DNA of 64,000 nucleotides from NCBI RefSeq assembly GCF_045066735.1, contig NZ_JBISHH010000005.1, positions 1-64,000 of the forward strand, in the 5' to 3' direction. Positions 53,827-61,313 of the stretch are shown in pieces (positions within the stretch are counted from its first letter, which is position 1; each line of letters starts with the position of its first letter). Under the pieces are notes generated by a model, which saw only the letters and a program-made list of their open reading frames with translations, searched no databases and was not told where the DNA came from. Origin of the DNA: Algibacter sp045066735. GTDB taxonomy: Bacteria > Bacteroidota > Bacteroidia > Flavobacteriales > Flavobacteriaceae. The position numbers and the translations under genes were made by a program.

Positions 53827-54987
53827 ATGATTACAGAACCTATGAAGAAAGCTTCTAATCCAGATATTAAATTAAACACCATTCACGATGCTATTGAAGA
53901 CATTAGAAATGGAAAAGTTATTATTGTTGTTGATGATGAAAACAGAGAAAACGAAGGTGATTTTCTTGCTGCAGCAGAAAAAGTAACTCCAGAAGTTATA
54001 AACTTTATGGCCACACATGGCCGTGGGTTAATTTGCGCGCCATTAACAGAAACACGTTGTAAAGAACTTGATTTAGGGATGATGGTACGCAACAACACAG
54101 ATCCTATGGAAACCGCCTTTACGGTATCTGTAGATTTACGTGGTAATGGTGTAACAACTGGTATTTCGGCAGGAGATCGCTCTAAAACTATACAGGCCTT
54201 AATTGATCCAGAAACAAAACCGCATGACCTAGCACGACCAGGACACATTTTTCCTTTAGTTGCTAAAGAAGGAGGCGTTTTAAGACGTACCGGACATACC
54301 GAAGCTGCTATTGATTTTGCACGTTTAGCAGGTTTAGAGCCCGCGGGTTTTATTGTTGAAATTATGAACGAAGACGGTACCATGGCACGTTTACCTGAAT
54401 TGTTCAAAATTGCACAAAAACACGATATTAAAATTGTTTCTATTGAAGATTTAGTTGCATACAGAATGCAGCACGATTCCTTAATTGAGAAAAAAGAAGA
54501 TTTTGAAATTGAAACACGTTTTGGAAGCTATAGATTAAGAGCTTACAAGCAAACTACAAACAAGCAGGTACACATTGCCTTAACCAAAGGTTCTTGGAGT
54601 GATGATGAAGCGGTACCGACAAGAATAAACTCTACACTCATTAATAACGATATTTTAGGAACACTTACAAACAATGTAGATACGCAACTAGAAAATATGT
54701 TTAACGTTATTAATAAAGGTGGAAAAGGCGCTATTATATTTATTAATCAAGAAGTACAATCGATGAATATATTAAGTCGTTTGTCTTTCTTAAAAGAGAA
54801 TCAGAAAGAAAAAAGCGTTACAAAAGCACCAAAAATCAATATGGATAATCGAGATTTTGGTATTGGAGCGCAAATACTGCACGATTTAAACATACATAAA
54901 CTGCGCTTAATATCGAACACCGAACAAACTAAACGTGTTGGATTAATTGGTTATGGGTTAGAGATTGTAGATTATATGAATTATTAA
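53827..54987 (+). CDS. ribB: 3,4-dihydroxy-2-butanone 4-phosphate synthase RibB with degenerate GTP cyclohydrolase II domain
   Basis: The 386-residue protein is of RibBA type. The N-terminal ~210 residues are an intact DHBP synthase of riboflavin synthesis (DDENRENEGDFLAAAEKV, THGRGLICAPLT, GISAGDRSKTI, ARPGHIFPL, RTGHTEAAIDFARLAG). The C-terminal part keeps the GCH II fold (RFGSYRLRAYKQ; LIGYGLEIVDY), but where active enzymes have three zinc cysteines (GSxRCDCG) it reads DILGTLTNNVDTQ with no cysteine. It therefore should not hydrolyse GTP, and the genome needs a separate RibA activity. It starts 16 bp after lptF/G. Confidence 0.92.
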   Translation: MITEPMKKASNPDIKLNTIHDAIEDIRNGKVIIVVDDENRENEGDFLAAAEKVTPEVINFMATHGRGLICAPLTETRCKELDLGMMVRNNTDPMETAFTVSVDLRGNGVTTGISAGDRSKTIQALIDPETKPHDLARPGHIFPLVAKEGGVLRRTGHTEAAIDFARLAGLEPAGFIVEIMNEDGTMARLPELFKIAQKHDIKIVSIEDLVAYRMQHDSLIEKKEDFEIETRFGSYRLRAYKQTTNKQVHIALTKGSWSDDEAVPTRINSTLINNDILGTLTNNVDTQLENMFNVINKGGKGAIIFINQEVQSMNILSRLSFLKENQKEKSVTKAPKINMDNRDFGIGAQILHDLNIHKLRLISNTEQTKRVGLIGYGLEIVDYMNY

Positions 54988-55001
54988 AATAAGTATATTT
55001 T

Positions 55002-55039
55002 ATCATTACAAAATGGTCTCACTCCCATTTTGTAATGAT
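55002..55039. terminator. Bidirectional terminator-like hairpin
   Basis: A perfect 15-bp stem ATCATTACAAAATGG/CCATTTTGTAATGAT with an 8-nt loop lies between the convergent ribBA and sorting-domain genes. Confidence 0.75.
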
Positions 55040-55061
55040 TATATTAATTACCATTTTATCT

Positions 55062-55523
55062 TTATTCCACAATAACCTTTTTTGTAATAAAGTTATTTCC
55101 AGAATACGCTTTAAGTAAATAAACACCTTTAGATAAAAATTCTACTTTTACCGTTTCATGTTTGCTTGAACTTAGAACTTTTTTTCCTTGTAAATCGTAC
55201 ATTTCAAAGTAGTCTAAGTCAAGATTAGATTCTATATTGATGAAATTAGATGTAGGATTGGGATATATTTTAAAATTCGATTCAAACTCTAAATTATTTG
55301 ACGATAAAGTGATTTGCTCCATATCTCCATTAATGAAGCCTTCAGATAGGTAAATATCACCTACAGATAACTCTTGCACATTAACTTCACCTATAGTATA
55401 AAGCATTTGAATACCATCAGCACTTGTTGATGCACCACCAGAATCTATACTGAATTTTTCGATGGATTGAGAATTTCCCATATAGGAAATTAGTAAACTA
55501 AATATTATAATTTTTGCTTTCAT
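55062..55523 (-). CDS. Small secreted protein with T9SS type A sorting domain
   Basis: From the ATG at 55523 the protein has 153 residues: signal peptide (AKIIIFSLLISYMGNSQS), a short stretch STSADGIQMLYTIGEVNVQE with EGFINGDME that is common before sorting domains in flavobacteria, and the type A domain (NFKIYPNPTSNFINIES, YDLQGKKVL, GVYLLKAYSGNNFITKKVIV). The in-frame GTG at 55580 would add 19 residues. No catalytic domain is present, so it may act as a surface-anchored companion of the genes upstream. Confidence 0.85.
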   Translation of the reverse strand: MKAKIIIFSLLISYMGNSQSIEKFSIDSGGASTSADGIQMLYTIGEVNVQELSVGDIYLSEGFINGDMEQITLSSNNLEFESNFKIYPNPTSNFINIESNLDLDYFEMYDLQGKKVLSSSKHETVKVEFLSKGVYLLKAYSGNNFITKKVIVE

Positions 55524-55554
55524 AATTTTATGTTTTTTAACCTGTTTTTTAATA

Positions 55555-56373
55555 TCAATACGTGTATGAAATTTTTGCACCTTTAATTTTCTTTACTCCA
55601 TAAGTATTCCAATTACTACAATATACTCGGACAAAATAACCGCCGTTATTATTATCTACAACATGATCGAGTGCTACCGTTTCTTCAATAATATCACTCG
55701 AATTCCCAGTCGTTTCAATAATATCTGAAACTAAAGCGAAACTTTCTTTAAATTTTTCCTTTCCTAAATTTATTGATAATTTTGTCTCCGAATTATCAAT
55801 GTAATACACTGTAAAAGCATCTATATGAGCGCCATGAGGTAATTGTACTGGAGCGTTTAATACACATATTGTTGTAGCTCCATTGGTATTCGTTATTTCT
55901 ACACCACCAGGACCAATTGAATTAATAAATGAACAGACTTCATTATTCGGATAAAACACAGCTGCTGGAATACTAATTACTTGCTTCTTTTTAGCAACAT
56001 CCAAAGCATAAGGTACAGCCTTAAACTCTGTTGTGCCCATATCGACTAATCCATCACCTTTATCAATTAAAACATTTAAAAAATGAGTGTCGATGCCCCA
56101 TTCAATACTTGTAAAATTTGGACTTCCAGAATTTAAAGTGCCTTCTCCAATATTAATAACTATAAAGCCATTATCATCTGTAGTTGGTTCATGATTTTCA
56201 GAATAGACATTGGTTTGTGCAGAACCACGTAATATATTAAACTGCACCTCTATTTGGCTGTTCGTTATTAAATTACCACTTCCGTCTTTTATAACAGCCT
56301 TATAATTAATACCATTTTGGGCAAAAGCCATGGGAGTTAGAAATAAGATGAATAAGGTTATTTTTGTTTTCAT
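55555..56373 (-). CDS. Secreted protein of the shared-N-terminal-module family
   Basis: The 272-residue product has a signal peptide (LFILFLTPMAFAQ) and the ~110-residue module shared with the genes at 57089 and 57966: NGINYKAVIKDGSGNLITN, VQFNILRG, HEPTTDDNGFIVINIGEGT, DMGTTEFKAVPYALDVA. The unique C-terminal half (from about 115) shows beta-rich sequence with four Cys. Function unknown; probably exposed at the surface. It is the second of the minus-strand secreted group. Confidence 0.8.
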   Translation of the reverse strand: MKTKITLFILFLTPMAFAQNGINYKAVIKDGSGNLITNSQIEVQFNILRGSAQTNVYSENHEPTTDDNGFIVINIGEGTLNSGSPNFTSIEWGIDTHFLNVLIDKGDGLVDMGTTEFKAVPYALDVAKKKQVISIPAAVFYPNNEVCSFINSIGPGGVEITNTNGATTICVLNAPVQLPHGAHIDAFTVYYIDNSETKLSINLGKEKFKESFALVSDIIETTGNSSDIIEETVALDHVVDNNNGGYFVRVYCSNWNTYGVKKIKGAKISYTY

Positions 56374-56389
56374 AATTAATAGTTTTTAT

Positions 56390-56992
56390 TTATTTCGGTG
56401 CAAATAGTTTTTCGGAATCTGAGTAACCTATACCAGTAAATGTAATTGGTGTAAAGGAAATTGTGCTCATCGTTTCATCTGCTAATTGATCTTCTTCAAA
56501 GCGAATTTTCATGTTTAATACCTCAGCAGTTCCAGAAGCTGTTGGATTCGATAAATCCAACGTGCCGTTAATTTTACTTTCTGGCACACGCTTCCCGCCT
56601 TTTATTTTAAGTTGATACATGGCACTCATAGTTCCGCCACCTTTTTTAGGCGTTTTAAGTATAGCCGTAGCTTCTTCCAATATATTGGTATCACCATCAT
56701 AAAAAAGCTGTATACTTTCCTTACCTTTTTCTAACTGCTTTGTAAACGTAATTATAGCTGTACGCTTTTGTGTTTTTTTGTGCCTGCTTACAATACCCGA
56801 AGCTTTGCTATAGCTCCAAGCTTCACCGTTGATTTTACAAAAAAAAGTAGCTTTAGATTTTTTTTTGGTTACACTTGGCGTTTCTTTTTTAACGACTTCT
56901 GGTGTTTTATTTTCAACCGTTGCTGTTTTTGTCTCGTTTTTACAAGACAGAATAAGTATGGTAAGTAGTAAGATGACCTTGTATGTTTTCAT
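56390..56992 (-). CDS. Lipoprotein of unknown function
   Basis: The 200-residue product starts with a lipoprotein signal (VILLLTILILSC). A Lys/Thr/Val-rich linker leads into a beta-rich domain (FFCKINGEAWSYSKASGIV, AIITFTKQLEKGKESIQLFY, INGTLDLSNPTASGTAEV) resembling DUF6252-like Bacteroidota lipoproteins, though I am not certain. It lies within the secreted-protein group with 16 bp to the next gene. Confidence 0.7.
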   Translation of the reverse strand: MKTYKVILLLTILILSCKNETKTATVENKTPEVVKKETPSVTKKKSKATFFCKINGEAWSYSKASGIVSRHKKTQKRTAIITFTKQLEKGKESIQLFYDGDTNILEEATAILKTPKKGGGTMSAMYQLKIKGGKRVPESKINGTLDLSNPTASGTAEVLNMKIRFEEDQLADETMSTISFTPITFTGIGYSDSEKLFAPK

Positions 56993-57088
56993 GAGTTTAG
57001 ATTAAAGTTTATATAGAATATAATTAAATTTATTACTAAACTTAATTAAGGTTTTCATAGCATTATTAAAACAAATACAAGATTCAAA

Positions 57089-57955
57089 TCACCTATATGT
57101 ACCACACATACATGGATAATTTGCATTTGGACCAACCCCATTAAATACTTTTAAATACGTTTTAAAAGGATTACTCCCATTTTCTATAAAAGTTGAATCT
57201 TCGATACGTATTTCCCCTGTTGTTCCACGGCCACTATCTCCAGCGTTAATATTGAGCCCATGAGCATTATTTTCATGAGCACTTGCAAAATAGGTATTAC
57301 CTACATTATAGGTAACTGGTGTAATTGCCCAAAATCGTACTTGATTAATACTATTTAAATTAGTTTCATCATAGTTTCCTAAAATTATGGCTTGGGTTAT
57401 TTGCTCTAAAGTAAAAGCACGTACGTTAGGGTCTCCAGGATAGGCTGCTTCACACATTTTTTGTGCAGCCTGCCACCCATGCTTTTCATTAAATTGAAAT
57501 CTTGCATTAGAGCTTATTAAACTTCTTCCTAAAATATAAGGTTCAGGAAGTTTAATAATTTTTTCCGCAATTTGAGCATGCTTCGCATATGGAACAGACA
57601 TGAACTCCGTAGTTCCCATATCTACAAAACCTTCTCCAATATTAATATACACACTAAGAAAGTGTCTACCACTTGCCCAATCTATATCTGCAAAAACACC
57701 GCTATTTACAGTACCTTCACCTATGTTAAGTATTACTAACCCATTAGCATCGGTAGTTGGTGTATGCGTTTCTAAATAATTATTGTCTGAAGGATTAGAT
57801 ATGCCTGTGAGAATAGCAAACCTAACTTGTACTAAATCGTTGGCTACTACATTACCACTAACATCTTTTATAATGGCTTTATAGTTAATGCCTTGTTGGG
57901 CATTAACACATATTGAAATTAAAAATGCAACTATTAATAGTATTTTGTTTTTCAT
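57089..57955 (-). CDS. Secreted protein of the shared-N-terminal-module family
   Basis: The 288-residue product has a signal peptide (LLIVAFLISICVNAQ), the shared module (GINYKAIIKDVSGNVVAND, THTPTTDANGLVILNIGEG, DMGTTEFMSVPYAKHA), and a C-terminal part of ~150 residues (FNEKHGWQAAQKMCEAAYPG, ITQAIILGNYDETN, FWAITPVTYNVGNTYFAS) ending NYPCMCGTYR. The C-terminal part is different from those of its paralogs. The gene at 57966 lies 10 bp upstream on the same strand. Confidence 0.8.
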   Translation of the reverse strand: MKNKILLIVAFLISICVNAQQGINYKAIIKDVSGNVVANDLVQVRFAILTGISNPSDNNYLETHTPTTDANGLVILNIGEGTVNSGVFADIDWASGRHFLSVYINIGEGFVDMGTTEFMSVPYAKHAQIAEKIIKLPEPYILGRSLISSNARFQFNEKHGWQAAQKMCEAAYPGDPNVRAFTLEQITQAIILGNYDETNLNSINQVRFWAITPVTYNVGNTYFASAHENNAHGLNINAGDSGRGTTGEIRIEDSTFIENGSNPFKTYLKVFNGVGPNANYPCMCGTYR

Positions 57956-57965
57956 AATAAGTGAA

Positions 57966-59672
57966 TTAATTACTAGATTTTGATTCTATAAAGTCTAATC
58001 TTGCTACTAAGGTTTTTATAATTTCGTTTTGAGCAGTTATAGATTTATCTTGAATAAGATTTTTTTCAATTTGAGTATCGATAATTCCCTGTTGTTCTTG
58101 CAATGCTTTTATTAATATTGGAATCAACTCAATGTAAGACAACGACAATATATCTTGCGCTTCAACATAATGTGTAATACTTGGAAATACCTCTTGTACT
58201 TCTTGGGAAATTAAACCCAAGTTACGCTTAGTGTCCTTTTGCTCTTTCATTAAATAGCTTACAGGATTAAGTTGCATTACTTTATTAAGTGTGCCATTTT
58301 CTAAACCAGTAATATTTTTTTTTAAACGTCTGTCTGAGACTGTAACATAGGCTCCTGATGTTTCATGAAAATAACTAGTATATATACCATTTCGATAAAG
58401 CACAAGCGCACCTAGATTGTTTACATGAAATTGCCACGATTTATCACTATTTAAATTTTTTATACTAATGGCATTGGTGAGATTTGATGGTGTTGGTCCT
58501 CCATCTTGATGCGCTACTTCTAATAAACTTTGTGGACTTGAAGTATTAATACCTGTTTTACCATTTTTTAAAACTGTAAATGCATCATTTCTATTTGTGT
58601 CTAAAGTACCATTACCTACAACAAACAAGCGATCATTTTCGTCCCAACTTGTTACACCCGTTGGTTCATAGGTTGTATTATATCTACCGATAGCCATTTC
58701 TGCAAAAGATGGAGCTTCTGTTCTAGATCCCATTGCTGTAGATAAATCTCCTGAAGCTGTTGTCCCAATCCCCATGGCTGTTGAAAAATCTCCTGAAGCT
58801 GTTGTTCCCCGCCCCATGGCTGTAGACGAATATCCTGAAGCTACTGACGAATAGCCCATTGCTGTTGAAAAATCTCCTGAAGCTGTTGTTCCACTCCCCA
58901 TGGCTGTTGAATACTGGCCTGAAGCTGTTGTTCCACTCCCCGTGGCTGTAGACCAATCTCCTAAAGCCTTTGCGTATAATCCCATTCCTGTTGAATACTG
59001 GCCTGAAGCTTCTGTGTATACTCCCATTGCAAAAGAAGCATATCCTGTAGCACCATATAACTCTGAATTTTCAACGCTAATACTTAAATCTATAGCGCTG
59101 TATCCAATAGAACCAAAGTTTTCAGGATTACTACCTATTAACCTCCATCCCGCACCATTACCTTCATCTATAGACTCTAAACCTGTAGGTATGGTGTTTG
59201 GTTGATTAATTAAATCGTTATAATCGCCACTAAATACATTTTCGGCCACAGCGGCTATTTCAGCGTGTTTAGCATAGGGAACAGACATAAACTCGGTAGC
59301 ATCAAAATTAATAGTACCACCACTATAGGTTAAACTTGTTTGCAAAAAATGAGCATATTTACCCCAAGCTATACTATTAAAATCGCCAATACTTGGTGTA
59401 ATATCTGTACCTATGCTTAATATTACGAGGCCGTTAGCATCGGTGGTATAATTATGATCTTCCTGGTACACCACAGCTCCTGTTTCTGTGTTTTGATGGA
59501 TGCTAAATTGTACTGTCATGTAAGTATTGCTTAGTACATTGCCATCGGTATCTTTTAAAATTGCTTTGTAGTTAATGCCTTGTTGGGCATTTACTAATTG
59601 AGTAATTGTTACAAAACATAGCATTAATAATCTTTTAATAACGGTGTGGGTTTTTGGCTTTTTCGTGAACAT
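57966..59672 (-). CDS. Secreted protein with YadA-head-like repeats and C-terminal S74 (tail-fibre) chaperone domain
   Basis: The 568-residue product has an N-terminal signal peptide (LLMLCFVTITQLVNAQ), the shared module (GINYKAILKDTDGNVLSN, DHNYTTDANGLVILSIGTD, FDATEFMSVPYAKHAEIA), seven or more 14-residue repeats of the SGDFSTAMGxGTTA type (about 210-330) as in trimeric adhesin heads, and a C-terminal S74 intramolecular chaperone (SDRRLKKNITGLENGTLNKV, LGLISQEVQEVFPS, SLSYIELIPILIKALQEQQG) ending in a coiled coil. It is probably a trimeric fibre at the surface. Such S74 domains occur in phage tail fibres too, but no phage genes are nearby. Confidence 0.85.
   Translation of the reverse strand: MFTKKPKTHTVIKRLLMLCFVTITQLVNAQQGINYKAILKDTDGNVLSNTYMTVQFSIHQNTETGAVVYQEDHNYTTDANGLVILSIGTDITPSIGDFNSIAWGKYAHFLQTSLTYSGGTINFDATEFMSVPYAKHAEIAAVAENVFSGDYNDLINQPNTIPTGLESIDEGNGAGWRLIGSNPENFGSIGYSAIDLSISVENSELYGATGYASFAMGVYTEASGQYSTGMGLYAKALGDWSTATGSGTTASGQYSTAMGSGTTASGDFSTAMGYSSVASGYSSTAMGRGTTASGDFSTAMGIGTTASGDLSTAMGSRTEAPSFAEMAIGRYNTTYEPTGVTSWDENDRLFVVGNGTLDTNRNDAFTVLKNGKTGINTSSPQSLLEVAHQDGGPTPSNLTNAISIKNLNSDKSWQFHVNNLGALVLYRNGIYTSYFHETSGAYVTVSDRRLKKNITGLENGTLNKVMQLNPVSYLMKEQKDTKRNLGLISQEVQEVFPSITHYVEAQDILSLSYIELIPILIKALQEQQGIIDTQIEKNLIQDKSITAQNEIIKTLVARLDFIESKSSN
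58723..59034 (-). repeat. 42-bp tandem coding repeats
   Basis: Seven or so 42-bp units recur on the minus strand, encoding 14 residues of SGxxSTAMGxxTxA type. Several neighbouring units are nearly identical in DNA (for example the GAAGCTGTTGTTCC segment at 58752, 58794, 58878 and 58920), so this array is young and prone to copy-number change. Confidence 0.8.
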
Positions 59673-59685
59673 AGTTTCTAGTTTT

Positions 59686-60924
59686 TTAATTAATAATTAC
59701 CTTTTTTGTAATTGTATCACTACCATATTCTATTTTAGCCAAATACAGACCCGATGGCAAGGCTCTTACATCCACTTGATTTTTATTTGTTTTCAATACC
59801 TGCTTTCCTAATAAATCATATAACTGAATTTGGTTAATAGCTTCATTAGAAGTAATTTTAAGATATTCTGATGTTGGATTTGGATATATAAGAAACGTTG
59901 GTTTTTCATGAAACTCATTGCTACTCAAAACTTCTGGAAGCGACCAATAAGTAACAATGCGTAAAAACCCTCTCCAATCATTAGGTGTTGCATCTGTATT
60001 CCAACTTTGGTAGATAAACTCTATTTCGTTATCGTTAGCATCATAGGTTTTTAGATGCCTATACTTATTTTCCCATACATCAGCGCTACTATTCCACTCT
60101 TGTATTATAAATTCGGTTTGGTTACCATTTACATAGCTATACAACCAACGATCTACGTTTCTATATTCAGACGTAAACCAAAGTTGAGTTACACTTTCCG
60201 CAATAAGTCCCTCTGCTGTGTACTTGTTCTCTATTTTTTTATATGGAGCACTAGAAAACTCACCAGTACTAGAATTATATCCATAATACTCAACATCTGT
60301 TAACTGCCTATCCATGTTGTATGTGTAATCTATTTTTTCGTCATTTTCCCAAACGGCAACATCTCGATAATATATTTCGCCTATTTGGTAATCAACTAAA
60401 CTATCTGCATAATTATTAGTAGTACGCTCTTGTGGAACAAACACACTCAAGGAAGTATCATGAGCTAAGATGGTGGTTGTATTTAAAAAGTTATCGACAT
60501 AAGTTTTAACTTCTTTTGAATTAATTTTCCAGGTTTCGTTGATATATGATGAATTCTCATGTACAATTTCATTGCCATCGTCATCATAGATATAGACGTG
60601 TTTGTATTTATCATTCCAACCGCTATTTGGGCTATTCCAGTTTTGTTGTATATTACTTTCTAACTGGTTATCTGCTGTGTAAGTTTTATTGAACTGATAA
60701 TAATTAACCCAATTAGTACCTGTTAGAAATTGCCTGCGAAAATTTGTTTCTTTAATACCGCCATTATCGTAAGTAAGAAACTCTTTAGTATTATGTCGCC
60801 AATTGTCATTATAATTATCCCATTGAAAAAGGTGAATGGAATCTTTTCTAAAATCTGATTGCGCATTGAAATTAAGAATTCCTAAAAAAAAGGTAAAAAC
60901 CCATAAAGTGTAACACTGTTTCAT
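59686..60924 (-). CDS. Secreted protein with T9SS type A sorting domain and YD-like tryptophan-rich repeats
   Basis: The 412-residue product has a signal peptide (LWVFTFFLGILNFNAQS), a region of ~300 residues with repeats around YNDNWRHNTKEFLTYD and QQNWNSPNSGWNDKYKHVYI, and a C-terminal type A sorting domain (TFLIYPNPTSEYLKIT, YDLLGKQVLK, LPSGLYLAKIEYGSD). The repeats (NxWxNxxKxxYxYDxxGNxxE) resemble cell-surface repeat proteins of flavobacteria. Substrate of the type IX system. Starts 6 bp after a small ORF. Confidence 0.85.
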   Translation of the reverse strand: MKQCYTLWVFTFFLGILNFNAQSDFRKDSIHLFQWDNYNDNWRHNTKEFLTYDNGGIKETNFRRQFLTGTNWVNYYQFNKTYTADNQLESNIQQNWNSPNSGWNDKYKHVYIYDDDGNEIVHENSSYINETWKINSKEVKTYVDNFLNTTTILAHDTSLSVFVPQERTTNNYADSLVDYQIGEIYYRDVAVWENDEKIDYTYNMDRQLTDVEYYGYNSSTGEFSSAPYKKIENKYTAEGLIAESVTQLWFTSEYRNVDRWLYSYVNGNQTEFIIQEWNSSADVWENKYRHLKTYDANDNEIEFIYQSWNTDATPNDWRGFLRIVTYWSLPEVLSSNEFHEKPTFLIYPNPTSEYLKITSNEAINQIQLYDLLGKQVLKTNKNQVDVRALPSGLYLAKIEYGSDTITKKVIIN

Positions 60925-60930
60925 TTTTCT

Positions 60931-61083
60931 CTATTTATTAAAGCTGATTATTTTTATAACTTTATTCTTATGCATTATTTTTAAAATGTATTCGCCCTCT
61001 TCAAGGTGATTTACATTTAGATATATACTATGCTTTGGGAGAGATTCTATTTTACCAGTAAATTTTTCACTTTTTTTAGACAC
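60931..61083 (-). CDS. Small conserved-looking protein, 50 residues, GTG start
   Basis: A GTG at 61083 opens a frame starting MSKKSEKFTGKIESLPKHS and continuing IYLNVNHLEEGEYILKIMHK to NKVIKIISFNK. It ends 6 bp before the next gene's ATG on the same strand. The sequence looks like a beta-rich mini-domain (YILKIMHKNKVIK as a final hairpin). It matches, from memory, a small protein seen in other flavobacteria, but the family is unnamed to me. No ATG start is available; an upstream in-frame stop lies at 61087. Confidence 0.55.
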   Translation of the reverse strand: MSKKSEKFTGKIESLPKHSIYLNVNHLEEGEYILKIMHKNKVIKIISFNK

Positions 61084-61313
61084 TTGCTAACAGGTAAATA
61101 AATGAATGCTATTAACTTATTTCAAATGTAAACAGCTTATAAATAATTAGTTATAATATATGTAACAAGAACTATAAATTATGTAACATTGCAGTAATAG
61201 CAATAGTTTAGAGAGACCTATTTCACCTTAACAAAAACTTTTATAATATAATTTAGGGCGTGTTATTATAATTGAAAATGAAACCTGTTTTAACTTAGGG
61301 GTTTAAGAAGTAC

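Noticed and set aside
58723..59034. CRISPR array
   Set aside because: The 42-bp repeats are contiguous and in frame within a coding sequence, without unique spacers.
57966..59672. Prophage tail fibre
   Set aside because: Despite the S74 domain there are no phage structural, lysis or integrase genes around, and the protein has a Sec signal peptide and the shared surface module.
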